From Cyprinodon diabolis (taxonomy: Eukaryota > Chordata > Actinopteri > Cyprinodontiformes > Cyprinodontidae), in NCBI GenBank assembly GCA_030533445.1, contig CM060064.1:7485879-7549878 (forward strand): a stretch of 64,000 nt of DNA. Reading direction: 5' to 3'. The translations under genes and the position numbers were made by a program. Shown piece by piece: positions 25,206-33,152 of this stretch; the first letter of the stretch is position 1, and each line of letters begins with the position of its first letter. A model generated the notes under the pieces. That model saw only the letters and a program-made list of their open reading frames with translations. It was not told where the DNA came from and made no database searches.

Positions 25206-28200
25206 AAAATATTGTAATAAATTATTAAGTCCAGCAAAGTCTGCTTTAAAGCAATTTAAATTATATTAAGTTATTTCTATTGTTGTTTATTTCCACCATG
25301 TTATAGATGGTGAATGATCCACATTTTACACAAAGAACCAATATTTATCCATCATCAACGTCCTGTAAGTAAGTCCAAACATCGTCTTTATGACAGTTAA
25401 GCATCTCAATCATTTATTGTTTAATCTTAACCATTTTACTACTGTATTTTTGTGGAGCATTTCAGTCCATAAAGACAATTAAACCACCTGAAAACAGTGG
25501 TTTAGCACAGTATATTTAAAAGAGATGTTAAAATATCCCCATTTTAATCTACTATTGTTTTTTTTTATATAACTAGTGATATTTAGAAATCATCCACCCC
25601 AGAAGTTAGAAAACAGTTAAACAGCTTTTAAACAAGATTTATTGACAATATGTGATAAAATTAAAGGACTTGTTTTAAGCGTGTTTCAATCGTTACATGC
25701 AGCTCACAGTGTGAGACGAAACAGCAGGGTTTCATCGTACAGTGCGAGTTCACAGCTCACGATGTATGTTCTCACACTGATGCGATCTACCTGCTCGCAC
25801 TGTACTTCTAAAAACCATGTGGGACTCAGCTCCGCAGTGAGATGGCGCTACTCGGACTCGTCTATCCGAAAGCCAAACGAGTAGAAGATGAATATGAAGC
25901 TCACTAGAGTGAAACGCGTTGCCTTGGCAATTTTTGCAATTTTGTGCTGAAAGCCCTAAAAAGGAAGCGACGACATATTTGGACAAAGACATGGCTAAGC
26001 AAACATGGCTAGTACGGTTTGTCGATTTACAGAGAGAACCACATTTCACTTGCACCCCCGCCATGCTTCTGTGTTTACATCTGAGAGGAAGAAGAAAAAG
26101 AAGAATCCTTATTTGCGCACTGAGCGATTTGCCCACGACCGCCTTACGATGTTAGACTGAATTTCAAACATCTTAGATTTTCTCACGATTCCACGACGGG
26201 AAAGGGTAAAAAAATCGCACAGTGTATGCCCGGCTTTAGGAGGTGAATCAGAACTAAAGTCTCTGAATTGAAAGGAAACAATTGGCTGTGGACGCAGTGG
26301 CATACTGTCCAACTTAACCTGTATGAAGGCTTTGTTTGTCTTTTCAAACTGCAGGAAGATGAGAAACATTCAGATGACTATTATTTGATGCCTATCTGGT
26401 ATTTTATTTTTGCTAAAACACTGTTTTTACTTTATATTTTATAAGTAATCAGAATATTGACTTAACTAAGGTTTGGATGGGCTACTTGTACGGGTATTAA
26501 AACTTAGCACTATCACAATACCCAGTTTAATGAACAAGGCCTACAGTCAGTTTTCCACCTTTAAGCCAGAGTCACAGCGGTTGGTCAGATTTTTTTAAGC
26601 TGTGTTATTTTATTTTTTTACATGACACCGACTGTGGAGAGGCTTTGTATTGGCACTATGGGTTGTTGTCTTTTTATGCCAGATTTAATGTCTCATATTA
26701 AAATAGTTCTGTTCTCTACATTGATGATCAGGCATTGATCTTGGGGACCCGAATGCCGAGGCGTTTGTTCCTGGACAGACCTATCTGGGGATGGATCTAG
26801 GCAGCGGTTACATTGAGTTTCACCTTTGCTTTGAAAACACATTGTTCCTCCTGTCAGACCCAAGAAATTGTTGCTGAATTGCTGCCTAACCAAATCTCGG
26901 TCAGAGCTACGGGTGCCTTCGTGTTCATCCCTATTCTCTCTCAATGAGTCCTAAGAACCACGACCTTTTAAGAGACGTATTTTGTCCAATTGGACACAAA
27001 ATCATGTTTGGTGTGACCCAGGCTTTACCATTCCAATCTATAAAAGCCACAGGCTGGGAGCCCACCAAATGCCGCATGCAAGCCATCCTTTACAATTGTG
27101 AGATTGTCAAAAGCGGTATTGTAATAAGACATTGATACTAGCTAACCATTACTCCATAAAAGCAGGCCAGTGTCCTTTAATTAACTCTTTGTAACAATGT
27201 GAATAAAATCAGGTTAGAGGTTAGTATGTCAAATATCCGTTTTCAATCAGAGAAACTCTAGCAAATTCCAAAAATTCCAAACTTTAACATCAATGCCTAA
27301 ATAAAAAAAAAGGAAGGAAAGAAAGAAAAAAAAAAAACTATTGCTTGGTCAAACCTGCTAAGCAAATCTGACCAGATGTTTATGTCAAACATTCCTCCAA
27401 AGGACACAGCTGGACCAAGTTCCAATTTCAGACTGAAGCCTGCTTACTTGATTTGACAACTGCAACTTCTGTAATAGATATGAGAGGGGGGGTTGCTCTT
27501 AGCAGCACATGGTGACAGATATGCAGGTTGGAACAGCCATGCCCTCTTTAGGAAACAGGTGGACCATGTTACACATACACTTGGACTCCAAACCAACAGA
27601 ATAAACTGGCTTCCCCCCCATCAGTAAGCCCACCACTGTACCCCACAGAGGGTCAAAATGCAAATAAAAAACCTCTAATTTAAACTATTCTTTAATCTCA
27701 AGGTCACTCTGTAAAAACCCTGAATTCTCACTTCTTTGTTTCTAAGTGGAACAGCTCATTAATCAGCACGACCTGGAAGGGCAGTATAAATAGATTTAGC
27801 ATAAATCACATGTTGAGTTAAAATACAAAAATCATCCAATGTGTAGAATCGCTTTCATCCAAATACATCTGATTGAAGGGTTACTTCAGATATAAAAGGG
27901 AGCTAAAAATAAATTGGTACAACTAGAGTGAAGATGCATTTAATAGATCTGTATTATTAAGGAACTTTGTTTTTTTTTTATTTAAGTGAAGCTGATTTTT
28001 TAATAAAATAATTGTGTGCACAGAAAAACAAACACTTTGACATAAATATCTCTCAACTTTCATACAGTCGATAGCCAGATTAATGTATATGTAATGTTGC
28101 TGCTTCTGCTCCGCCGCAGATTTTTCAGATATCCATCTGAGTACACGACGTTAAGAAACAGAAAATTAAGTCGAGTTCGCTCGGATGTCACTGATCAAAC

Positions 28201-28836
28201 TTCCAACTAAACAATGAGATAAGATTTTTCCAAACAGAGACTCCAAAGTAAGAATATTTGTCTTTGTTATGCGCGTGGCTGATAGTAACCCAGCCAGTTA
28301 GCACAAGTAGCTAACTAACACCCGTTAGCAGCCGTTAGCTCCTCCATTGATCAATATAATGCACAACAAAGCCAACAGCACTGAGCAGTACTCGTGCCCA
28401 AAGTGCCTAAATGTATTTTATACCGAAAGCAGGGCATTTAAAAGGTGGTTGTGTTAAAAGTCCAACATTTCCCCCCCTCTTACCCCCATCCCCCAACCCG
28501 CATTGTCTGTCTCAACTTTGACTGAGAGCCAATCCGTCCAAAGAACCAAGGAACGTCCTGCTAGCCTTTAGCATAGCGGCTAGCTAACGAGGACTGCTCA
28601 AAATGCCGGGCCTTTCATCATCCCAAAGGGCTGCGCTTTTATCGTTAAACCTCAAATGCAAACGACGTGACAATGTCAAAATCCCCGATAAACACAACAC
28701 CGAGTGCAGCCCAACCCGTACGCCCCATAAACAGTGTTTTAATTTCTTCTTTTTCGTGTACCGCAACAAAATACCTGTCATTGAGCTGATCCTCGGTCCC
28801 GGGCAACGGGTGAACAACGAAGTGAATAGATGTCAT
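750..28836 (-). CDS. UBR5: UBR5 (HECT E3 ubiquitin ligase), N-terminal part, ten coding exons
   Basis: UBR5/EDD is a very large nuclear and cytoplasmic E3 ligase of the N-degron pathway, with UBA, RCC1-like propeller, UBR box, MLLE and HECT parts. Only the first 439 codons lie here: 28836-28775, 17204-17160, 16674-16593, 9114-9038, 6960-6841, 6385-6094, 5990-5831, 5671-5522, 4252-4041 and 866-750. All junctions are GT-AG and phases agree throughout. The start [20 protein letters not shown], the block [20 protein letters not shown] and the block [16 protein letters not shown] match vertebrate UBR5 almost residue for residue. A UBA domain is encoded across exons 6 and 7. The propeller begins in exons 9 and 10. 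UBR box, MLLE and HECT domains must lie beyond the left edge. Odd point: exon 6 carries a Gly/Ser tract far longer than in mammals. Identification is secure. Confidence 0.97.
1044..1563. mobile_element. hAT-type MITE with near-perfect 8-bp TSD
   Basis: Ends are TAGGGGTGTAAAT and its inverse ATTTACATCCCTA. Flanks are GCCGCCAC (1036-1043) and GCCCCCAC (1564-1571), an 8-bp duplication with one mismatch. Inside are degenerate CGATAC-like subterminal motifs and an A-run. It has no transposase and sits in UBR5 intron 9. Confidence 0.8.
1572..2270. other. UBR5 intron 9 segment, nothing recognised
   Basis: AT-rich intron DNA with A-runs around 2039-2054. No coding frame or repeat structure was recognised. 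Confidence 0.5.
2282..3240 (+). pseudogene. L1-clade LINE ORF2 C-terminal remnant
   Basis: In several frames the plus strand reads [18 protein letters not shown], then [15 protein letters not shown] and [19 protein letters not shown], then [19 protein letters not shown] and [20 protein letters not shown]. These are the order and motifs of the region after the reverse transcriptase in L1-type ORF2 proteins. At least three frame changes and an in-frame stop separate the blocks, so this is a dead 5'-truncated copy. It lies antisense in UBR5 intron 9. Confidence 0.8.
3245..3490 (+). pseudogene. RecQ-like helicase N-terminal fragment
   Basis: A 65-codon open frame reads [20 protein letters not shown] and [20 protein letters not shown] followed by YQLAPL. 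This resembles the Q-motif and motif I region of RecQ-family helicases, where the Walker A is TGxGKS. Here the second glycine is Cys (GFCKS). The frame then ends, so no helicase core follows. Such fragments in fish genomes usually derive from helicase-bearing transposons; the exact family is not resolved. Confidence 0.55.
4041..4252 (-). CDS. UBR5: UBR5 coding exon 9
   Basis: Starts [20 protein letters not shown] and ends [12 protein letters not shown], as in UBR5 upstream of the RCC1-like propeller. The acceptor is ACCAG and the donor GTAGGA. It contains an Arg/Glu-rich charged stretch. Confidence 0.96.
4253..5521. other. UBR5 intron 8, nothing recognised
   Basis: Contains a T-run near 4493-4509 and open frames without similarity to anything recognised. 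No repeat boundaries were seen. Confidence 0.5.
5522..5671 (-). CDS. UBR5: UBR5 coding exon 8
   Basis: Encodes [38 protein letters not shown] and [12 protein letters not shown]. Identity to vertebrate UBR5 is essentially complete. The donor is GTAACT. Confidence 0.96.
5831..5990 (-). CDS. UBR5: UBR5 coding exon 7 (UBA domain core)
   Basis: Encodes [38 protein letters not shown] and an acidic GDDGDD run. This is the UBA helix set of UBR5, which binds ubiquitin. The acceptor is CCACAG and the donor GTGGGT. Confidence 0.96.
6094..6385 (-). CDS. UBR5: UBR5 coding exon 6 with expanded Gly/Ser tract
   Basis: A 292-base exon. It opens with [13 protein letters not shown], continues through about 45 residues made almost only of Gly, with some Ser and Ala, and ends with the conserved [20 protein letters not shown] and [17 protein letters not shown] stretches. 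The open frame on the opposite strand (poly-Pro) is a shadow of this tract. Confidence 0.95.
6841..6960 (-). CDS. UBR5: UBR5 coding exon 5
   Basis: Encodes [20 protein letters not shown] followed by [19 protein letters not shown], the hallmark UBR5 WFLSGS(D/E)[11 protein letters not shown] segment. The acceptor is TTTCCAG and the donor GTAAGT. Confidence 0.96.
7661..8043. mobile_element. hAT (Charlie-like) MITE with exact 8-bp TSD
   Basis: Starts CAAGGATCACCAAC and ends GTTGGTGACCCCTG, an imperfect terminal inverted repeat of the CAGGGGTCACCAAC type. Both flanks are CTCTGGAG (7653-7660 and 8044-8051). It is 383 bp, non-coding, and lies in UBR5 intron 4. Confidence 0.87.
8052..9037. other. 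UBR5 intron 4 segment, nothing recognised
   Basis: AT-rich, with no gene or repeat boundaries recognised between the MITE and exon 4. Confidence 0.45.
9038..9114 (-). CDS. UBR5: UBR5 coding exon 4
   Basis: Encodes [20 protein letters not shown] and then PDGSD, matching the UBR5 [16 protein letters not shown] segment. The acceptor is TTTCAG and the donor GTGAGA. The 7.5 kb intron between this exon and exon 3 contains the DIRS element. Confidence 0.95.
9455..9605 (+). repeat. DIRS left inverted terminal repeat
   Basis: Begins TTCTATTTCATCCCTACCGA and runs to about CATCCTTTGCTCTG. Its reverse complement reappears at 15429-15570 with a few mismatches. It contains TATATAGCC-like bases that could serve as a TATA box for the element. 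Confidence 0.88.
9843..10628 (+). repeat. Nine-unit degenerate tandem repeat in DIRS leader
   Basis: Units begin at or near GGTGACGGCAGCG and include CGCCCCCTCTCCCAGTAT. Approximate starts are 9843, 9948, 10033, 10169, 10247, 10337, 10419, 10511 and 10592, so spacing is mostly 78-105 bases with one longer gap. It lies between the left terminal repeat and gag, where a promoter or leader would be. Confidence 0.85.
10649..11048. mobile_element. TTAA-flanked MITE inserted in DIRS leader (copy 1)
   Basis: Starts AGGAATAGTACACCCAAAAC and ends GTTTTAGGTGTACTATTCCT. TTAA is duplicated at 10645-10648 and 11049-11052. TTAA duplication points to the piggyBac or Kolobok groups. A larger foldback relative lies at 59402-60107. 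Open frames inside are not conserved genes. Confidence 0.88.
11071..12507 (+). pseudogene. DIRS gag-like ORF1, one internal stop
   Basis: ATG at 11071 opens [20 protein letters not shown] and [11 protein letters not shown], a Cys/His cluster (CxxC, HxxCxxC) common at the start of fish DIRS gag proteins. A low-complexity Ser/Glu-rich middle and a basic tail follow. A TAG at 11797-11799 interrupts the frame; the same frame continues as [20 protein letters not shown] to a TGA at 12505-12507. About 478 codons in total. It overlaps the RT frame by a few bases. The TAG sits where relatives are expected to have Trp. Confidence 0.82.
12504..14418 (+). pseudogene. DIRS reverse transcriptase-RNase H, frameshifted
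   Basis: Frame 3 (12504-13835) carries the RT core: [58 protein letters not shown], and the catalytic YLDD at 13143-13154. RNase H begins with [20 protein letters not shown] and [14 protein letters not shown]. Near 13815 a small deletion shifts the frame to frame 2, which continues [20 protein letters not shown] and [13 protein letters not shown] at 14030-14032 follows, then the same frame runs on with [20 protein letters not shown]. It is clearly DIRS-like, not gypsy or LINE. It is not functional. Confidence 0.9.
14455..15286 (+). pseudogene. DIRS tyrosine recombinase, frameshifted with internal deletion
   Basis: The N-terminal SAM-like core ([40 protein letters not shown]) is in frame 2. 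The catalytic domain start ([34 protein letters not shown]) is in frame 3. The end ([42 protein letters not shown]) is in a further frame. Recombinase residues are visible: Arg at 14859-14861, the H-x-x-R at 15104-15115, and Tyr at 15212-15214. Compared with related recombinases, a few dozen residues before [10 protein letters not shown] are missing. Inactive. Confidence 0.85.
15355..15428. repeat. DIRS internal complementary region
   Basis: This segment is complementary to both outer ends of the element, joined head to tail. Its reverse complement reads from GGCGGTCATCCGGGATTCAT through AACTTTC into TTCTATTTCATCCCTACTGA. In the DIRS model this template joins the cDNA ends into a circle. Confidence 0.87.
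15429..15607 (-). repeat. DIRS right inverted terminal repeat
   Basis: Inverted copy of 9455-9605, with an extra outer extension that ends GTTACATACGTAACTTTC. The extension holds the short palindrome GTTACATACGTAAC, also present in the internal complementary region. Confidence 0.87.
15608..16592. other. UBR5 intron 3 segment, nothing recognised
   Basis: AT-rich intron DNA between the DIRS right end and exon 3. No repeat boundary or gene was recognised. Confidence 0.45.
16593..16674 (-). CDS. UBR5: UBR5 coding exon 3
   Basis: Encodes [18 protein letters not shown] and then PNHAGFLLE, which is the conserved UBR5 LEQAT(I/L)[10 protein letters not shown] block. The acceptor is TTGTAG and the donor GTAAGA. 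Confidence 0.95.
16752..17135. mobile_element. hAT MITE with exact 8-bp TSD
   Basis: Starts TTGGGATGTCCTGAT and ends CGGTACATCCCTA. Both flanks are AAATACTA (16744-16751 and 17136-17143). It is 384 bp and fills most of the short UBR5 intron 2, ending 24 bases from exon 2. Confidence 0.85.
17160..17204 (-). CDS. UBR5: UBR5 coding exon 2
   Basis: A 45-base exon encoding [14 protein letters not shown] with split codons at both ends. Acceptor TAG and donor GTGAG flank it. It restores frame between exons 1 and 3. Confidence 0.93.
18247..18784. mobile_element. hAT MITE family B, copy 1
   Basis: Termini TAGGGTTGTCA and TGACAACCCTA. Flanks GTCCCTGG and GTCCCCAG are an 8-bp duplication with two mismatches. 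It shares nearly its whole length with the copy at 31170-31691, including runs of ATACCGATACTAAG. It lies in UBR5 intron 1. Confidence 0.85.
19230..19311. repeat. (AT)n microsatellite
   Basis: About 80 uninterrupted bases of alternating A and T in UBR5 intron 1. Confidence 0.97.
19647..20902 (+). mobile_element. hAT transposon deletion derivative with BED-finger exon
   Basis: Ends TAGGGATGGGCGATATG and CATATCGCCCATCCCTA are a 17-bp perfect inverted repeat. Both flanks are CTGCTAAT (19639-19646 and 20903-20910), an exact 8-bp duplication. The element is 1,256 bp and keeps the first coding exon of a hAT transposase (see 19813-20225), but the DDE/RNase H-like catalytic part and dimerisation region are gone. 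The rest is AT-rich. Intact ends and duplication suggest a fairly recent insertion moved by an autonomous relative. It lies antisense to UBR5 in intron 1. Confidence 0.93.
19813..20225 (+). pseudogene. BED zinc-finger first exon of hAT transposase
   Basis: ATG at 19813 opens [20 protein letters not shown], then [19 protein letters not shown], then the BED finger [20 protein letters not shown] with HLKHKP: CxxC followed by a spaced His pair. The aromatic WNWFGF is also typical of BED fingers. The protein continues with [20 protein letters not shown], common in ZBED-like transposases. A donor-like GAGAG|GTATTT occurs at 20225/20226; without splicing the frame stops at 20370. BED fingers bind DNA, here probably the transposon ends. 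No catalytic domain follows. Confidence 0.85.
20911..22480. other. UBR5 intron 1 segment, nothing recognised
   Basis: No gene, RNA or clear repeat boundary recognised. Confidence 0.45.
22565..22681 (+). pseudogene. Short acidic ORF, possible Harbinger-type transposon remnant
   Basis: ATG at 22566 gives a 38-codon frame rich in Leu and Glu ([20 protein letters not shown], then [18 protein letters not shown]). Short leucine/glutamate-rich leaders of this kind are seen at the start of some fish PIF/Harbinger proteins. Local GC is higher than the surroundings over about 22440-22890, supporting an inserted element. The family assignment is tentative. Confidence 0.3.
22890..23875. other. UBR5 intron 1 segment, nothing recognised
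   Basis: AT-rich intron with a short GAA run near 23573-23587. No other structure seen. Confidence 0.45.
23884..24756 (+). mobile_element. hAT-like element family F, copy 1, exact 8-bp TSD
   Basis: Starts CAGGGGTAGCCAATTAA and ends TCCGTGACCTCTG. Flanks are both CTTTATAG (23876-23883 and 24757-24764). It is 873 bp, without a transposase. A second copy in the same orientation lies at 47099-47980 and is similar throughout, including GGTCTGAACAAAGAAAATCA and GTAAAGGTCCGGAGACA. Confidence 0.88.
25041..25203. repeat. (AT)n microsatellite with periodic TTA interruptions
   Basis: About 160 bases of TA repeats with TATTATA breaks at roughly regular spacing. The long Ile/Tyr open frames across it are artefacts. 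Confidence 0.97.
25662..26238 (-). mobile_element. Inverted-repeat DNA element family G, copy 1
   Basis: Similar over most of its length, in opposite orientation, to 50637-51322. Shared strings include GATGCGATCTACC, GTGAAACGCGTTGCC-like bases, TTGGACAAAGACATG and GCGCACTGAGCGATTTGCCC. It ends with ATGCCCGGCTTTA, the inverse of the family terminus. Its left end is worn. Confidence 0.75.
26240..28774. other. UBR5 intron 1, promoter-proximal part, nothing recognised
   Basis: Contains an A/G-rich run at 27303-27338 and a T-run at 27970-27979. No coding or repeat structure was recognised. The last 300 bases before exon 1 are richer in GC. Confidence 0.45.
28775..28836 (-). CDS. UBR5: UBR5 coding exon 1
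   Basis: ATG at 28836-28834 opens [20 protein letters not shown] plus two bases of an Arg codon. The donor GT lies at 28773-28774. An ATG 21 bases upstream is in frame, but vertebrate UBR5 starts at MTSIHF. Confidence 0.95.
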
Positions 28837-28980
28837 GGAGTCAGTCCGAAATCCCACACGGATGCGTTAAAGGTGTGGAAACTGTTATCCCTTCAGATAT
28901 TGTAGGTGTGGGCGTTCATAGGAGTCTTTTGATTGCGAAAGAAAACCCAAGAGTTTGGATCCCTGCCTCCTCACCCACAT

Positions 28981-28991
28981 GCCGCCATCTT
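28981..28991 (-). promoter_or_regulatory. YY1-type site in UBR5 5' region
   Basis: On the UBR5 sense strand the bases read AAGATGGCGGC, the consensus YY1 element typical of the first bases of housekeeping transcripts. It lies about 145 bases upstream of the UBR5 ATG, suggesting transcription starts near 28990-29010. Function is inferred from position and motif. Confidence 0.55.
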
Positions 28992-29309
28992 AACTCTAGA
29001 GAGCTTCTTGTGTTAGTGTTGATAGGCGCACATGCAAGCCGCTCCGCTGCTTGGAACTCAAACAGGAAATGTGTTCAATTGGATCGGAGTGGCTTTAAAA
29101 AACGGACACAGGAGCAGTTTTACAAGGAAGAAATACTATCAGGCTCTAAAGCATTGGTTTTAACCAAAGCTTATGTGTTTTGTTACATGTGCATTTAAAG
29201 ATACAGTATGTAAGAGCTCTATTGTCAGTAGAAACACAGCTAAAGGACATTGGCCATGTTTTCTCTTAAAAAGTCAAAACATTATTCAATAAAGATAGTT
29301 TCTCTAAGT

Positions 29310-30125
29310 CGAATTAAATTAAATTTATTTATATAGCGCTAATTCACAACATGCGTCTCAAGGCACTTTACAGTACACTAGATCTTACAGTCAGATTGAT
29401 TCACAGTTTTCTATCTAAGGAAAACCAGATGATTGCATTGGCAATCCCTCACACTAAGCATGCTTGTAGCGACAGTGGAGAGGGAAAATTCCCTTTTAAC
29501 AGGAAGAAACCTCCAGCAGAACCAGGCTCAGTGTGAGCGGCCATCTGCCGAGGCCGACCGGGGTTCAAGGAGACAGAAGCAGAGATAGAAATGGCAACTG
29601 TCAACCAGCTCCAAAGGTGGCCCCCATCATTCAATATGTGAAAGTGTTAAATAGTGCATTTAGCAGAATTGTGCTGAGATCATATAGGGTGTTGCAACCT
29701 CTTCTATTTTAGCAACAATTTGGCTATACAGTTTATCCAGATACATTAAAGAGTGTCCAGGAAACATACAGCCAGACAGACGAGCTCCGAGCCAGCTCCC
29801 ATGTCAGAGGACGAAGAGAGCACATCCAGCCGGTCACAGTCAGAAAAACAGGACTACACTGGAAAAACAGGCCGATCTCCAACATCTATAAACAGCTGAT
29901 ATTTCTGTCCAGGATGGAGTCACAGCCAAACAGGAACAGATCAGGGGAAGCTACTATGATAAATCGCAGAGAGAGCAGAACGTTAGAGGTTGAACTAACA
30001 AATTCTGCAGAGTGGGAGAATAGAGATGGAATAAAGCAGAATGATGAAAAAGGAGTCCCTGTGTCCTCCAGAAGTCTAAGCCTATAGCAGCATAACTAAA
30101 GAGATAGCTCAAGATTAGAATAACT
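29310..30125 (+). repeat. Teleost interspersed repeat, family A, copy 2
   Basis: Longest copy along with 33153-33990. Starts with an AAATTTATTTATATAGCGCT-type leader and runs through TATCTAAGGAAAACCAGATG and GTGAGCGGCCATCTG to CTAAGCCTATAGCAGCATAA. No coding frame. Confidence 0.85.
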
Positions 30126-31117
30126 AGATTTTATTGGGTATTAATTAATTATAAACCCCTTTTATATTGTAGTTTTCTAGAAACTTATTGCATATTTTTT
30201 GGTTATGGTTTTAAGCTAGGTTCCATTAGAAAATACTGTTCATCTTGCTTTAGGACTCTACATACCTGGAAGGGATATGAAAAGCCATATACACTTAAAA
30301 ATGGGCATCTATTTCCTATTATATCATGAAAATATATTAGAAACCATATTATGGATTATAATATATAGTTTGCAAACAATCCTGTAGGAACAACTCACAC
30401 ACTTCAAGCAGATGGTTCTACATCAGGGATCTTATTGTGGCCCTTTACAGTTTTCCCAACCATGAAACCATAATTTACTGCTCTGCTTTTCAGTATCTGG
30501 TTTCAATATAATGCAATAGGCTATGAGAGCATGTATCATGAGCAAATGTGGCACAGTGTGAAAAGCAGCGGTCTTCCAAACAGAAAACTGAACGTATGAT
30601 TCCAACTTTTTCCTTCCGCATGTCAGTGTGCACCTGGGCAAGGTAATCAACGCCAAGTTGCTATGAATTTCTTTGCATTTGCATGGATGATTAGCAGGGC
30701 CGGAGCATGGAATAAGCAAACTAATTGACTGCCTAGGGCCCCAGGGCAAATAGACAGGGCCTCTAAGAATAATTGTTTTGTTTTGTTTAGTTTTTTATGC
30801 ATATATAAGAATTTATCTAATATTATACTTGATAATAAAGTTGTGCTTTTTTTACATCAATATATCTTTCAACATGTAGAAATCATTGCTTAAAAATGAA
30901 AATGTATTGGTTTCTATTATTTAAGAGCATTCTTGATATTTTTTGTGTTTTTTATTAAATTATGTCTGTTTTATGCATTCTAATTCATTATTTTCAATTC
31001 TTAAATCTTCTGTTTTTGTGTTGTTGTTTTTTTTTTGTTATTTGGGCTATTTTTGCACATTGTTTTTGCAGTTGGAACCAAACTGTAAATAGATTGCATA
31101 CTAGTTTTATTTTTATT

Positions 31118-32018
31118 AGTGTTGCGCCGATGCCATGTTTTAGCTCCGATACGATACCTGGCTGTGCAGTAGGGTTGTCACGATACTAAACTTTTCAACT
31201 CGATACCGATACTAAGGAAAATATTCGATACTCGATACCATTTTCGATACCACAAGGATAAAAACAAAGACTCCAAAATTCTACAGAAATATTTTCATTA
31301 ATAAATAAAATACGATAAATAAATACAATAAAGGTTGTATGCTGTGCACAATATTAAGCAAGCTTGATAAAAAACTTATAAAATTAAAATTAAGTGTTCC
31401 TTCCTTGGCTAGGCTTTGCACACATAACAATGACACTAGCCAAACCGGTTAAGAAACAAAAATTATTCTCAGCAGCTGCACCTCTCACAAAAAAAACGTC
31501 TGAAACTGAAAAGTGCACAGAATTATTCAATCACACAGTGTTCAGAATGTGCATTGTCCTCTATTCTGCACTTTAGATGAATGACTGTTTAGGTGCCACT
31601 GGTGGTGGCACTGTATCGATACTTTTAAAAACGAGTATTGTATTGTATTGTATCGATACCTTTTTCAGTATCGATACTTTTGACAACCCTACTGTGCAGT
31701 ATTGGTCGATATCAATACCATCTGTTTTACATTGATGTGTGTGTGTATATATGAAGAACTGGATACTACTTGGATGTAAAATAATTGCCATCATGGCTTT
31801 GTCAAGCTGCTGCCTACCTTTGTGAAGTAGAAAATAGACTAATAAAAAGTGAATCCAGGAGAACTTTTTATTGCCGACCTGGAATGGGTGACAATAGTTA
31901 ACAAACCTTTGGCTCTCAAAATGGTATCGGTCCCTATTTGTTGGTACTCACGATAACGATACCACCATTTTACTGCTGAATCGGGGCCCCGCCCGATATT
32001 GGTATCAGTGCAACTGTA
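31118..32018. mobile_element. Middle element of nest (family C, copy 1)
   Basis: Starts AGTGTTGCGCCGATGCCA and ends GGTATCAGTGCAACT. It matches the inverted copy at 34988-35361, including CACCCATTCCAGGTAGGCAA-type and AGGTAGGCAGCAGCTTGACA sequences. It is interrupted by a family B hAT MITE. Confidence 0.75.
31170..31691. mobile_element. Inner element of nest: hAT MITE family B, copy 2
   Basis: Termini TAGGGTTGTCA and TGACAACCCTA. Both flanks are CTGTGCAG (31162-31169 and 31692-31699), an exact 8-bp duplication. The flanking family C sequence becomes continuous when this element is removed. Confidence 0.9.
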
Positions 32019-32528
32019 ATTATTATTATTATTATTACTTTTGGCAAATAAGAGACTGTAGACAGCACTGCCAGATCTACTATGAGTTTATATTTGTTGT
32101 ATAAGGGAGATGATTATTTTAATTTTGATTGCATTGGCAGAAATGAAGGGCCCCAAAATCAAAATTTGCTCAGGGCCCATTGAGGCTTGAGCCGACCCTG
32201 GTGTTTATGTAAAAGTTTAAAGTTCATATTAAAAGTTCTAAACAAACTTAGATCATTTATTACATTTGATTTAAAAAATCTTGTTAGTAGAACCCAGGTA
32301 ATTGAAGCCGATGTTTCTGGCACAGGTTAATTGTAAATGCAGAAGCAATCCTGCAAGGCTCAGTTGTTTCCTTATTATTGTTTATCTATATCAACTCAGG
32401 ATAGGTAGTTTTGTACTCAGCTTTTTATTTCTTTGGTGATGATGCAGTAATTTACTGCTATGCTCCTACTATTTCGTTGGCTTTTGATTGACTGCTGTAT
32501 GCTTTTGAAAAACTGCACACAAAAAAAA

Positions 32529-32590
32529 TCCATCCATCCATCCATCCATCCATCCATCCATCCATCCATCCATCCATCCATCCATCCATT
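32529..32590 (+). repeat. (ATCC)n microsatellite leading a LINE-like 3' tail
   Basis: Fifteen or so ATCC units, followed at 32591-32710 by ACGCTTATCCCAAGCAGGGT and GGTGCTGGTGCCTATCTCC. The same tail occurs at 45326-45520, so the microsatellite belongs to a dispersed element. Confidence 0.9.
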
Positions 32591-33152
32591 TTACGTCACG
32601 CTTATCCCAAGCAGGGTCACGAGGGGTGCTGGTGCCTATCTCCGGCTGTCTACTGGTGAGAGGCGGGGTACACCCTGGACAGGTCACCAGTCCTTCGCAG
32701 GGCAGTGAGGCTACCAGCAGGAATAATTACATAAATTATTCTTATTTCTATTTTCATATCTAATTGAGGCACGTCTGTCATTGATTCAGAGCTATCAGTG
32801 GATCTACTCATTGTCTTTCAATGTTGGATGGTATAAACCACTGGGTACAGAGAAATAATGATAAAGTATATTTTCCTCACCTATTGTCTCCTCTCCACTG
32901 ATGTAAACTGGACTTTCCTAAATGCTCATAGCCTCTGTCACTGGAATGTTCTCACATTGACAGGGAAATAAGACAACCAAATTCAATAAACATTTAATGA
33001 ACTAGAGTTTTCCAAGACTAGGACCCAGAGTGAGAAAAAAAAGCTCCCATGTTTTTGGTAACTAATGACAGGATCAATCCTCTAAGCTGCAAAACCTTCT
33101 ATAGCTGAATAAATGTAAAGATCAAGCAGAAATCTGCTAATGCTTGTGTCCA

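Larger units (their letters stand above)
30695..32200. mobile_element. Outer element of a three-level transposon nest
   Basis: Bounded by CAGGGCCGG and CCGACCCTG, with GGGCCCCAAAATC and GGGCCC bases near the right end mirroring CTAGGGCCCCAGGG at the left. No matching duplication was found, so the boundaries rest on the inverted termini. A second element (31118-32018) lies inside it, and a third (31170-31691) inside that. Confidence 0.6.

Noticed and set aside
24990..25269. Two open frames of Ile/Tyr repeats
   Set aside because: They arise from the (AT)n microsatellite.
32460..32708. Open frames with IHPS or WMDG repeats on both strands
   Set aside because: They are translations of the (ATCC)n microsatellite.
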